DNA from: Eopsaltria australis
Lineage: Eukaryota > Chordata > Aves > Passeriformes > Petroicidae
Direction: 5' to 3'
Length of the DNA: 64,000 bases
Assembly: GCA_034509425.1 (NCBI GenBank)
Contig: JAVTVJ010000573.1
Coordinates: 62,001 to 126,000 of the forward strand
Shown here: in pieces, positions 33,330 to 45,165 of the stretch
Layout of the letters: every line of letters begins with the position of its first letter
How positions within the stretch are numbered: the first letter of the stretch is position 1
Translations under genes and position numbers: made by a program
The notes under the pieces: model-generated
The model's input: the letters and a program-made list of their open reading frames with translations, nothing else
The model's database searches: none
What the model was told of the DNA's origin: nothing

Positions 33330-33965
33330 ACATCTCTGCAGACCAGCACTGCCAGTCGTGTTCCCAGCTGGGATCCACTCCTGCTACTGGCCCAATCCTG
33401 CCTGCTCCAGCAGCTTCCAGATGGAAATAAATGCTGAGGCACAGATGGACATGCAGAGAGGCCATGGGAATGGCCAATAAGTGTGCAGGTGTGTGGGGGT
33501 TGTGTTTGGGATTCTTCCAGCTCTCATGGCAACAGTGCCTTCTCTGCTGGGTCTGTGCCATGCATTGGGCCATGTCTGACCCCCACAGCCCCCAGCTGCA
33601 TGCCCTGAGTGCTCTTGGCTCAAAGCACAGGTGCAGGGGCTCCTGAGTTTCAGCTTTCAGGCTGGAATACCAGGCTGGGCTGTTCCTCAGGAACATTCTC
33701 TGTGCTTGGAGCCACGACATTTGCTACAATGTAGGACTTAGAAAGCATAGAATAAAATTGGTTGGAAAGTCCTGGGTTGGAGTGGCTGTTTGAACTTTCT
33801 GTTCCTTGATTTTGAAGAAACAGTTGTGTTTGTGACTGGAGGATGAGGTGTGGTTAACAGGGCTCTGGAGAGTTTTTCTGTAAGGAAAGATTGTTGGAAA
33901 CTGTTTCATAATCCAAAAAATGGGGTCACTCATAGAAATTTTAGTTTCAAAATGATGCCATTAAT
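33330..33965. other. Unclassified sequence
   Basis: Nothing was recognised between the possible LTR and the composite satellite. Confidence 0.4.
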
Positions 33966-33969
33966 AAGT

Positions 33970-36900
33970 GGCAGATGACCCAAAGAAGTTCCATTTTCCT
34001 CATCTAATCAAGCATTTTTTAAGGATTGTCCTGGTCTTAGTCTGTCACACAGACAGGATTTGCCTTAGGACAGTACACAGACAGACAGATCTGGCTGGTC
34101 TTGGCCTCTTGTGGCTGCCTCTCATCTGCTCCTGCAACACTGGGGCTTGGTGGTTTCCTTCTTATGGAGACGATTGTGACACTGTGGGGCCTCATGGAAC
34201 CAAGGGGATCATTGTGGCTCTGTGGGGCCGCATGGTCCCAAGGGGCCAGTGTGAAGCAGCAGGGCTTTGTGGAACCAGGAGGCCATTGTTACATTACAGG
34301 GCCTGGTGGAACCAAAGGGCCATTGTGATCCTGCAGGGCTCCATGGAAGCAAGGGGACACTGTGACACTTTAGAAGCAAGGAAAACATTGTGACACTGTG
34401 GGGTCATGGTGAACATGGCTTGGCCTCCCAAGGGCTGCCTCTCATGTACCACCAAACACTGGGGCTCCATGCTTTCCTTCCTATGAAAAAGAACCGTCCT
34501 TCTCATCGAGGTGCCCATGGCCCAAACTGGGATTCTACCTCCCAAATTCCCTATATCCAAGAATTGTTCGCAGGCAAAAGCTGCCAGGACAAACAGGTCT
34601 GGCTGCCTTGGCCTCTCAGAAGCCACCTCTCATCTGCCCCTGAAACACTTGGGCTCTGTCTTTTCCTTCCTATGGAAAAGAATCATCCTTCTTATCAGTG
34701 CAGAAGTGACCAAAATTGGGATTCCACCTCCAAAATTCCCTGGTTCTGGGGATTGCTTCCAGACAAAATCTGCCAGTACCATCAAGTCTGGCTGACCTTG
34801 GCCTCTAGTGAGTGCCCCTCATGTGCCCCTGCAACACTGGGGCTCTGTTGTTTACTTCCTATGGAGACCATGGTGACACTGTGGGGATCTTCTGGAACCA
34901 TGGAGAGCATAATGACACTTTGTGGCCGTGTGGAACCAAGGGATCATTCTGACACTGTGGGAACTCATGGAACAAAGGGGATAATTGTGGCACTGTTGGG
35001 GCTCATGGTACCAAGGGGCCATTGTGACACTTCAGGGCTTTGTGAAACCAACAAACAATTGTGGCATTGCAAGGTGTCATGGAAGCAAGGGGCCATTGTG
35101 GCACTACAGAAGAAAGGAGAACATTGTGACACTGTGGGTCCCCACGGAACCAAGGGAACAAGGAACAGGCCTGGCTGACTCGGCCTCCTCAGAGGTGCCT
35201 GACAGGTCTGGCTGATCTTGGCATGTCAAGGGCCACTGCTCATCTACCCCTGGAACACTGGAGCTCTGTACTTTCCCTCCTATGGGAAAGACCTGTCCTT
35301 CTCCTCCAGTGGCCCATGGCCAAAACTGTGATTCCTCTTCCAAATTTCCATGTATACAAAGACTGTTCCCAGATGAAATCTGTCAGGACAGACAGATCTG
35401 TCTGGCTTGGCCACCTGAGGGCCACCTCTCATCTGTCTTTGAAACACTGGCACCATGGGCATTTCTTTTCTAGGGAAAAAAGCACCTTTCACATCCACAC
35501 GCCGGGGCCAGAATTGAGAATCTGCCTCCAGAATTCGCTATATTCAAGGACAGCTCCCAAACAAAAGCTGCCAGGACTGACAAGTCTGGCTGGCCTTGGC
35601 TTCCTGAGGGCTGGCTCTCATCTGCCTTTGAAACACAGTGCAACTCTGTGCTTTCCTTCCTTATGCAAAGAACTCTTCTTCCTGTCTAGGTACCCATGGC
35701 CAAAATTGAGATTCTACCTCCAAAATTCCCTATATCCAAGGATTGCCCCCAGATGAAATGTGCCAGGAGAGACAGGTCTGGCTCGTTTGGCCTATGGTGG
35801 CCTCCCCTTATCTTCATTCAAAACGCTCGGGTTTGCGCTTTTCTTGCCTATAGAAAAAAGCCATCCATCTCAACCAGGTGCCCATGGCCAAAATTGGGAT
35901 TCCACCTCAAAAACTCCATCCATCCAAGGATTGCTCCCAAGTGAAAGCTGCCAGGACAGACAGGTCTGGCTGCCCTTGGCCTCTTGGGGGCTGCCTCTCA
36001 CCTGCTTTTGAAACACTTGGGCTCTGTGCTTTCCTTCCAATGGAAAAGAACCGTCCTTCTTGTCAAGATGTCCATTGCTGAAATTGAGATTCCACCTCCC
36101 AAATTCCCTATATCCAAGGATTCCTCCATGACGAAAGGTGCCAGGACAAACAGGTCTGCCTGGCCTTGGCCTCTGATGGCCGCCTTTCATCTGCCCCTGA
36201 AACACCGGTGTTCCATGCTTTCCCTCCTATGGAAAAGAACCATCCTTCTCGTTCAGGTGTCCATGTCTGAAATTGGTATTCCACCTCTAAAATTCCCTAT
36301 ATCCAATGGTTGATGCCAGACAAAATCTGCCAGTACCATCAAATCTGGCTGGCCTTGGCCCCTCATCTGCCCCTGGAGCTCTGTTGTTTCCTTCATTGTG
36401 ATCATTGTGACACTGTGGGAACTGATGGAACCAAGGGGCCTGTGGGACACAGAAGGGCCTCATGGAACCAAGAGACCATTGTGACACTGTGGGGCCTTGT
36501 GGAACCATGGAGACCATTGTGACACTGTGGGGCCTTGTGGAACCATGGAGACCATTAAGGCCCTTCAGGGCCTGGTGTAAGCAAGGGGCCAATGTGACAC
36601 CTCAGGGCCTCATGGAAGCGAGGGTACAATTGTGACATTTCAAGGCCTCATGGAAGGAGAGGCCATTGTGACACTGCAGGGCCCCATGGAACCAAGGGAA
36701 CATGAAACAGTTGTGGCTGCCTTGGCCTCCCAGGGGTCACCTGACAGGTCTGGCTATTCTTGGCATGTGGAAGATCACTTCTCATCTGCTCCTGAAAAAC
36801 TGAGGCGGTCGGCTTTCCTTCCATAGAGAAGAACTCTCCTTCTCTTCCCGGCATCCATGGCTAAAATTGGGATTTATCCTCCAAAATCCTATATAACCAA

Positions 36901-37271
36901 GGATTGGTCCCAGCCAGAAGCTGCCCAGAGAGATGTGTCTGGCTGGTTTGACCTCCTGAGGGCTGTCTCTCATCTCCCACCAAACACTGGGGCTCTGTGT
37001 TTTCCTTCCTATAGAAAAGAAATTTCATGTCCAGGCACCCATTTCCAAAACTGAGATTCTGCCTCCCAAATTCTGTATATCCAAGGATTTGTCCCAGGTA
37101 AAAGCTGCCAGGAGAGAGAAAGGTCTGGCCGGCCTTGGCCTTGGGTAGTCACCTCTCATCTACCCCTAAAACAGTGCTGCTCTGCTTGCCTTCCTATGAA
37201 AAAGAACTGTCCTTCTCGTCAAGGTGCCCATGGCCAAAATTGGAATTTGGCCTCCAAAAATCTCACCGTGT
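33970..37271 (+). repeat. Composite satellite block: 189-bp and ~37-bp repeats
   Basis: 189-bp units share CCCTATATCCAAGGATTG, CTGCCAGGACAGACAGG, CTCATCTGCCCCTGAAACAC and TTTCCTTCCTATGG. The first of these landmarks recurs at about 35,350, 35,539, 35,728, 35,917, 36,106 and 36,295, exactly 189 bp apart. 37-bp minisatellite blocks are embedded at about 34,165-34,420, 34,860-35,155 and 36,395-36,700. Transitions occur at recurrent sequences. Open frames here are by-products of a 63-codon period. Confidence 0.9.
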
Positions 37272-40200
37272 AGAGCTGGTTTTTCATCTGGCAACATGTC
37301 CTACTTTAAGGCTTGTGAAGTTTCTCTTCTCTTCAAGCCTTCCTAAACTTCACATCAGTGTCTGCTGGAATTCAATCCCCCTCCCCATGCCACAGCAGCC
37401 CTGCATTTCCCTCCTCCAGCCTTGCTCTCCAGCACAGCCATGGAGGCTCTTTGGCCTCTTGACTGTCCCTGCAGCCACCAAGGCCAGCTGAGCTCTGCCT
37501 TTGCCACAGCCAGCCCTGCCCAGCACAGGCCATGCCCAGCAATTCCTTGTGTGTCCCTGGCCTTGCTGTCAGCCCCGGCAGCGGCTCCGTGGCCCCTTTG
37601 TGGCCCTGTGCTGGCCCAGCCATGGTGGCACAGCCCCTGTGCAGCCCAGCCCAGGACAGGAGCATTGCGGCTGGGAACGGCCCCTGTGCCCTGGTGCCCA
37701 CAGCAGCCTTGGGGCTCTGTGCCCCATGGCCTCCCTGCTGGGCAGCCTCTGCCAGCTCCTGCAGAGCCCGTGGCACCTGTGGGGCTGCACAGACAGCCCT
37801 GCCCCGGGCTCTGCCGGCCTCTGGGCCAGCAGAGAGGCCGGGCAGGGCTGGCCATTGCCGGCAACAGGCCCTGAGCCCCGCAGGAGGATGGAGCTGGGCC
37901 ACAGCCAAACTCAGCCCAAACCTGGGCTCAGCAGCCAGGGCTGCCAAGGGCTGCAAACAGAGGCTGCCGCTGACAAATGTCCTGGGCCCCCTCCCTGCTC
38001 TGTGCATGCCACCAAGGGCACAGAGCAGCCTCCTCTCTGGGCCACTTGCCTGTTTGCAATGCCTTGCACAGGCCCTGGCCCTGCCCCAGCAGCCCTGGGC
38101 TGAGTCCTGCCCCTGCACGCTCAGCCAGGCTGAGATGGACACTGATGCCTTGCTCTGGCAGCTTCTCTCAGCCCAGCCCAGCTCCCTGCAAGCTCTGCCA
38201 GCTGCCCTGAGCTCTGTGCAGCACCAAGGGCCTCTCCCCAGCACAGCTTGGCCGCCTCTGGCCCCACAGCTCTGCTCAGGCCAGGCTGCTCTGGGCAGTG
38301 GCCCCACGGCCTCAGCCCCTCTCAAGGGCACAGCAGCAGCTGCAGCTCACACAGGACTCAGCCCCAGCCATGGGGGAACCATGGGCCTGGCCAAAGGAAA
38401 AGGAGGCTCCCTGTGTGCCCTGCTCTCCTCTGCAGGAGATGCTGAGAGCTCTGCAGCCCCTGCTGCCATCCCATCTCCCCAGGCCAGCACAGCAGCCGCG
38501 GCCTTGTGGCCCTCAAGAGCTCTTCCTGCTCCAGGCCCAGGGCCCATCCCAGAGCTGGGGCAGCCACAAAGCTGTGCCCATTTCTGTTTGTTCCTGCATG
38601 GATCCTCTGCAACTTGGAGGTTGCTGATGAATTTTACTTTTCCATAGGCTTGTTCTTTCTTGAGCTCTTCAGTTGAGAAATTCATTGACAAAAGCTCATA
38701 ACATTTGTTCAAAACACCCAAACAAGACAAGCCCCTTGGAATAATTCAAGTCTTCAATTCTTTTGTGGTTAATTAGACAGATTTCAGAAGTGTATTCAAA
38801 ATGAATTTACTGTACTGATAGCAATGGAGAGAGAATTACTTTGTCGTGTTTAATTTTCCTTTATTTTCCTATTTATAGATTGATATCAGCAATCCTCAGC
38901 TGATATTGACCCCAAGCATCTCCTAATGCAGTCTGAAGTGATATGAAATCAAGACCATTCATATTTTTTCCTTCCCCCTCTCCCCACTATCTGCCCCCCT
39001 CCAAGCCCCGGGACTCAGAGGAGCTTTTTCAAATCTGAGCTTCCTCCACTCCAGGCTGTGCCTGCAGCTTTCAGCTCCTTGGCACCAACTCCCACCTGCT
39101 TTCCTTGCAGAAGGAGCTGCCTGAGACACAGAGGTGAAGAGCCTGGCTCTGTGCTCTCCATCACGTCCTCGGTGGCTCTGCCAGGCTGGGATGAGGAGCC
39201 CCTCAGCCTTCCCTGCTCCAGTCTGGACAAGCCCAGCTCCCTCAGCCTCTCCTCACAGCCAAAGGGCTCCAGTCCCACCTTGGAGGCCCATCCCTAACCC
39301 TGCTCCAGCTGCCAGACATCTTTCCTGCCCTGGGGAACCCAAACCAGGCCCCAGTGACCTGGATAATCCATGTCCTTGATGTCCTGGTCACACAGCCCTG
39401 GCCTCTTGTCCCCATTTCAGGCTCCGGGAGTTGATTTATGGAACATCCTGTGGGTGAGGCTGCAGTGCTGGGGGACAGAATGGACCCAGGGGGACAGGGG
39501 ACCCTGCTCTGCATGGGCAGCAGGGGAGACTTCTCTGGGAGTAGAAAATGTGAGGGGAGGGCAGGGCAGTGACCTCACACAGCCCCTCTGTGATGTCACA
39601 ACATGCTCTGCAATGTCACAGCCCACCCTGTGCTGTCACAGTCATGTGTCATGTCAAAGTCTGCTTTGTGATGTTGCACAGCTGCCCTGTAACATCACAG
39701 CCCACTCTCTGACATCACAGCTCACTCTGTGATGTCACACTGCCCCCCTCTATGATGCCAGAGCCTTCTCTGTGATGTCATAGCCTGCTTTGTAATGTCA
39801 CAGCCCACCCTGTGATGTCACAGCTGGCTCTATGATGTCACATCACCAACCTGTGATATCACGACTCACCCCGTGATATCGTACAGCTACCCTGTGATGT
39901 CATAGCCCACCCTGTGACCTCACACAACCCGTTGTGTGATGTCACACAGCTCCTTTCTGACATCACTCCTGCTCCTTTCCTCTGTCACACTCAGCCACAG
40001 AGGTGCCTCTATGACACAGCTCCCTCTGGGAAATCACACAGCCCCCCTATGACATCACAGCCACTGTGTCACCTCACAGCCTCCTCGCTGGAACATCCCC
40101 TGGTGTCACCTTTGGGGCAGGGTGAGCAGGTGACCTCCAGGTGAATTTGGACCCCTGTGCCTGCAGCCCCTGCTGCCCAGAGGTGCCCAGCAGCTCCCGC

Positions 40201-43200
40201 AGGCTGCAGAACCTCCGCGCCACCCCCGACAGCCACAAGTGTCTGTCCTGCTGTTGTCCCAGCAGCCCTGGCACCGCTTGGAATCCCAGCTGGAGCGTGG
40301 CTGTGGAGTGACCGCCGGGCTCAGTGGGGCAGGGACTCCCAGGAGCCCCCAAACCCCTCCTGCCCTTCCCATGGGTGCCTGCAGCAGCCCGAGCCATGCC
40401 CGTCCCCACGTCATCGTCCCCATGTCACCGTCCCCTGTCACTGTCCCTGTGTCTCCATCCCCTGTCACTGTCCCTGTGTCACCGTGCCCTTGTCACCGTC
40501 CCCGCAGTGCCAGGGCTGTGTTTCCCTCTTGGGGACGGGGCCCTGCTTGGTCCCTGCCCCCCAAACCTCCTGTGGGTGCCGTGGGGGTCTCACCTGGACG
40601 CAGATGCTCAGCAGGGACCTGTCCAAGGCCTGGGGGCTGTGGCACAGCAGGGACAGCCCTGGGACACCCCCGGCCGCCTCCAGCTCAAGTCACAGTCAAC
40701 TCAGCACTACCAAGGGCAAGGATGGCCATGGTCCCCATCGGGGACACTCCAGGAATTCCCTGTACCCACCCCTGTGCCCACCCCTCACCATGGTGTCCCC
40801 AGGCTCTGCAGGTCCCGGGGTGCCCAGGGGACGGGATGGGGACCCCTCCTCCTGGGGAGATTCTGTCACCGCCCTTCCCCCGTCACCTCTGGCTCAGGGC
40901 TGCTCAGGGGTCCTGGCAGCCCCTGAGGGGCCCATGGCACTGGTTTGCCACGTCCCCCAGGCCCAGGCAGGGGCCACCTCCCTGCAGAAGGAGCGCTGGG
41001 CATCAGCTTCAGCTGGGAGTGGCCATTGAGGAGAGCCATGAAGGAACGAGCCTCCTGCAGCCTGGGGACCTCTCACTCCAGCACCAGGCGGGGGGGCAGC
41101 CCCATGTCCCCCCGAGTCCCCGGGGGTTCTCCAAAGCCCCCCAGCTCCCCAGCACCCGCTTGGCCACCCTGGGGAGGGTGACAAGCTGGTTCTCCCTGGG
41201 CCCACCCTCCCGGCTTGGTGCTGATGTCCAGCCTGGCCTTGAACACAGACAGGGATGGGGCAGTCACAGCCCTGGGCCAGGGCCTCACCACCCTCCCAGG
41301 GAAGAATTTCTGTCCAATCCCATCTGGGATTCAGTGTCCATCTGGGTTTTGACATTGTTAAAGAAAACTTTGACACTGGACTCTCCAGCACACATTTATT
41401 GGCACAGGTCAATCACAGAATCTGGTGTATGAGCTGGAGCTTCAAAAGACAGATCTGAGCAAAGAAATCCCTGGGAAATTATTCCCTTGTGATCTAAACA
41501 CCCCACCCCTCACAGGACAGCCCAGTCCAACAGAAATATCAGTGACTGAGTCTCTCACTCTCCATGGCTTCACTGTTTTGTCACCAAGTGTCACAGAGTC
41601 ACTGTAACCCCTCCGAGGTGGCTTTTGGTGGGCTTTTGGTGGGGTCTGCAGTCCCTGCTGTAATGTGGTTGTTCCAGTTCACAGACCATGATCTCTGGAG
41701 TGGTCACTATGGATATTTATTTTAAGTAACATTTTAATTGCAGTTTTGTCCATTCTAACAATTGTTCATGTTCAGATTGTAAGCTCCAGGATTCACAATG
41801 ATCCACCTCTGACTCACGTAACACTTTTAAATAAAACAAAATTGTCAACACCCCCTGTGGTCACAGGACAGACATAGAGCAGGAGAGCACCCGAGCACCG
41901 AGAGCTGAGGGCTCACACGAGGCACAGAAGGACAGGGTGGAAGGGCAAAGAGAGCAGCTCTGAAAACACCAAGTGCTGCTGGCACTGCTGCTGTGCTGGG
42001 ACTGTTTCTCTCCCCATCTGCCCTGCCAGATTCAGATGGGGTTTCAAAGGAAGGATTTTTGACAAAGAATTTGCTGCAGGATCTGGTAATCTGCTGAAGT
42101 GCACAGAGAGGATGGTTCCTCATTTACATAGTCTGTGGGTAAAATGCAAGGCATAGTCAGTGAATTAGAAATAGGATGAATAATCTCAGTAATGAAATGA
42201 TAATGGGAATAAATTTCACAACTTTATGTGTAAAACATTATCACAAAATAAAGAGGGAAATCTTGCACACACATAGACACTATGAAATACTTTAGAAGAT
42301 AGGCTCGGCCTATAATGAGTTACACTGCAGACTGAAAACTGGCAAACCATTGTCTCTGAAAAACATCCAGTCATGACTTTCCTCAGAGCGCGTTTGAGCT
42401 CCTGGTTCCTCACGCTGTAGATGAGGGGGTTCAGAGCTGGAGGCACCACTGAGTACAGAACTGACAGTGAAAGATCCAGGGATGGGGAGGAGATGGAGGA
42501 AGGCTTCAGGTGAGCAAACATGATAGTGCTGAGGAACAGGGAGACCACGGCCAGGTGAGGGAGGCACGTGGAAAAGGCTTTGTGCCGTCCCTGCTCAGAG
42601 GGGATCCTCAGCACAGCTCTGAAGATCTGCACATAGGAGAAAACTATGAACACAAAACAGCCAAAATATAGAAAAGCAGTTAGCACAAGAAGCCCAAGTT
42701 CTCTGAGGTAGGAGTGTGAGCAGGAGAGTCTGAGGATGTGCGGGATTTCACAGAAGAACTGGCCCAGGGCATTGCCCTGGCACAGGGGCAGGGAAAATGT
42801 ATTGGCCGTGTGCAGCAGAGCAGTGAGAAAGGCACTGGCCCAGGCAGCTGCTGCCATGTGGGCACAAGCTCTGCTGCCCAGGAGGGTCCCGTAGTGCAGG
42901 GGTTTGAAAATAGCAATGTAGCGGTCGTAGCACATGATGGTCAGGAGACAGAACTCTGCTGAAATGAAAAACACAAAAGAAAATAGTTGTGCAGCACATC
43001 CTGTGTAGGAGATGTCCCTGGTGTCCCAGAGGGAATTGTGCATGGCTTTGGGGACAGTGGTGCAGATGGAGCCCAGGTCGCTGAGGGCCAGGTTGAGCAG
43101 GAAGAAGAACATGGGGGTGTGCAGGTGGTGGCCGCAGGCTACGGCGCTGATGATGAGGCCGTTGCCCAGGAGGGCAGCCAGGGAGATGGCCAGGAAGAGG

Positions 43201-44520
43201 CAGAAGTGCAGGAGCTGCAGCTGCCGCGTGTCTGCCAATGGCAGCAGGAGGAAGTGGCTGATGGAGCTGCTGTTGGACATTTTCTATTTCATGTCATCGG
43301 TATCTGGGAAAAAAGCAATCATGGAATATTGATGTTTGGAGGGCACTTTAAATATCCCAGCAGAGTTTGGTGGCACTTTCCCCCCACTGCCTGCCCAGGG
43401 CTCTGCTGCCTGGAGCTGTCCCTGCCAGCAGCTGCTTCCCTGTGCCCAGGGCTGGGCCCTGCCAGTGCTGCCAGAGCCCAGCCCAGCCCTGGGGACTCAG
43501 CTCTGCCCTGCAGAGCCCTCCGAGCACAGGGCACTGCCCAGGGCCAGCTCTGGCTCTGCAGGCTCTGATGGCAAAGTCAGAGAAACCCTGAGGAGACTGG
43601 AAAAATGACACTGATGCTGCCTGTAAGGGACCCTGTGCTGATTTCTGTCACTGTCTTGTTTATTCAGAGCTCAGAGAAAATGTTTTGGATTTTTCTCAAC
43701 CTGAAGTGAGAGATGAATATCTGTGTGCAATTTCCCATACAGGTAATCATAGCAGTAGGATTAAAAAGCAGCATTTTTACCACTTATGCTCCCCCAGACT
43801 TGATGTCCTCCCTCTGTGTATGTACTAGGAAATACCCAGGAGTTAAATTACATGCTTGGAGGAGTCCTGAGCAGTGCAGCATCCTCACCACACAAGAAGA
43901 ACACTTCCAAGCCTTTCCAGCCATCTCCCTCCACCCAGATCCACTCCCCCAGCACTGGCAGCAGCTCCCTGGGCTGGCTGAGAGCTGCCCCTGGCAGGCA
44001 GCAGAGTCCCTGGCCCAGCACAGCGCCCTGGGCTGCAGGACCCTGCTCTGCAGGACAGCCCTGGGCACCCCTGGCTGCTCTACACAAGAGAGAATCAGAG
44101 AATGCGCTTACAGGATCTGTAGACATTGGGATGTTCCAGCTTTAGGAGATCACTCCAGGAGCTGCAGCTGCCTTGTCCTGCAGCCAGAGGCTTCCTGTGT
44201 CAAGGGCTGCCAATGATTCTCCCCCAGGCACTTCCCAGGCTCTTCCACCCCTGGCTGATTGAAGCTCTTTGTGCCTCTGTGCTGTGCCCAGGGTGGCTGC
44301 AGGCAGTGCCCCAGCCCTGCTGGGCTGTGCACAGGAGCTGCTCCTGGCCAGAGCTGTCTCTCTGCAGTGATGCCCTTGCCAGGAGCTGCCTCTGTGCCAG
44401 GAGCCCAGCCCAGCTCAGCAGCACAGACACAGCACAAGGAATTTAATGACCCTCTGGGGCTTTGGTGTTGTTTACATTGGTATTAGTCCCTGAGAGAGTG
44501 TTCGATAAAATTCTCAAGAA
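37272..44520 (-). repeat. Arm 2 of the large inverted segmental duplication
   Basis: Reverse complement of 14,470-23,505 without the 1617-bp solo LTR. It includes copies of the CR1 pieces, the GTGACACAGGGAC minisatellite, the ATCACA array (39,590-40,070) and the GC-rich 37,400-38,650 stretch, plus an open OR gene. Confidence 0.85.
42216..43280 (-). CDS. OR14-like: Olfactory receptor 14-like, extended C-terminal tail
   Basis: Open single exon of 354 residues, with a splice acceptor 23 bp upstream (complement of 43,304-43,305). Asn3 lies in a glycosylation site. LLGNG is at 38-42 and LHTPMFFFLLNLALSD at 53-68. The TM3 motif is MCYDRY at 116-121 followed by IAIFKPLHY, where Phe125 replaces the usual Cys. 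[10 protein letters not shown] and [10 protein letters not shown] mark TM6 and TM7. The tail continues 46 residues beyond GCFS, because the stop used by the 59,861 copy is absent. The dead paralogue at 15,675 shares the same tail. The product is inferred to be an odorant GPCR of the plasma membrane and cilia. No lesion is seen. Confidence 0.92.
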   Translation of the reverse strand: MSNSSSISHFLLLPLADTRQLQLLHFCLFLAISLAALLGNGLIISAVACGHHLHTPMFFFLLNLALSDLGSICTTVPKAMHNSLWDTRDISYTGCAAQLFSFVFFISAEFCLLTIMCYDRYIAIFKPLHYGTLLGSRACAHMAAAAWASAFLTALLHTANTFSLPLCQGNALGQFFCEIPHILRLSCSHSYLRELGLLVLTAFLYFGCFVFIVFSYVQIFRAVLRIPSEQGRHKAFSTCLPHLAVVSLFLSTIMFAHLKPSSISSPSLDLSLSVLYSVVPPALNPLIYSVRNQELKRALRKVMTGCFSETMVCQFSVCSVTHYRPSLSSKVFHSVYVCARFPSLFCDNVLHIKL

Positions 44521-44559
44521 CTAAAAGTTAAATTGCGACACTGAAGTTTCTTGAGGATT

Positions 44560-45160
44560 TAATGGGCCCCACTGAGGGACACGACTGAGAAAGTGTCCCC
44601 GGGTTCCAGTCAGAGCAGAACACTGGAGGCAGTGATGACAGCTGGGGACAAACAAGGCAAAGGTGTCTGTGATGCTGAGCAAAGCTGGATGTGTTTCAGC
44701 AATGCAAAGCGCCAAGGCCTGAGCCCCAGCCCCTGGCAAGGCACATCCTGTCCCTCCCTCATTGCTCAGGCCTCTTCCCGGGCCACTGCCATGTGGGCAT
44801 GTGCAATGGCAAGGGCAGCACCATGGGGCGGCCCCTGCCAGGCTGCTGAGCAGGGCCAAGGAGGCAATGAGGCCCCAGCACAGCAAGGCTCACTTGTCTC
44901 CTCCTCATGCCTCACGCCCAGGCCCAGCAGCCATGGCCAAAGTGCTGCAGGAGTTGCCTCTGGCAGGGCCTTGCAGCTGCTGCCCATGCCTGTGGCCTCT
45001 GCAGCCCAGGCTGTGCTACGGTGTCCCTGCCCTGCGCCTCTGTCCCTGCAGGCTGTCCTCATGCCCTGGCTGCCCCACCTGGCTGGCCCCTTCCTTTGCT
45101 GACAGCTCTGCCTCCTGCCTGCCTCTGCCTGGCCACACAAAGCCTTGGCCTTGATACCAG
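44560..45160 (+). repeat. Duplicated block, inverted copy at 57,670-58,270
   Basis: Near-identical reverse-complement match. Homology ends in both copies just after CCTTGGCCTTGAT, where arm 2 meets an LTR and the other copy meets unrelated sequence. Confidence 0.85.
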
Positions 45161-45165
45161 AAGGG

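Noticed and set aside
35223..35756. Long frames in the 189-bp satellite as coding sequence
   Set aside because: The unit is 63 codons, so any stop-free frame extends through consecutive units; the repeated peptide has no known fold and both strands show frames.
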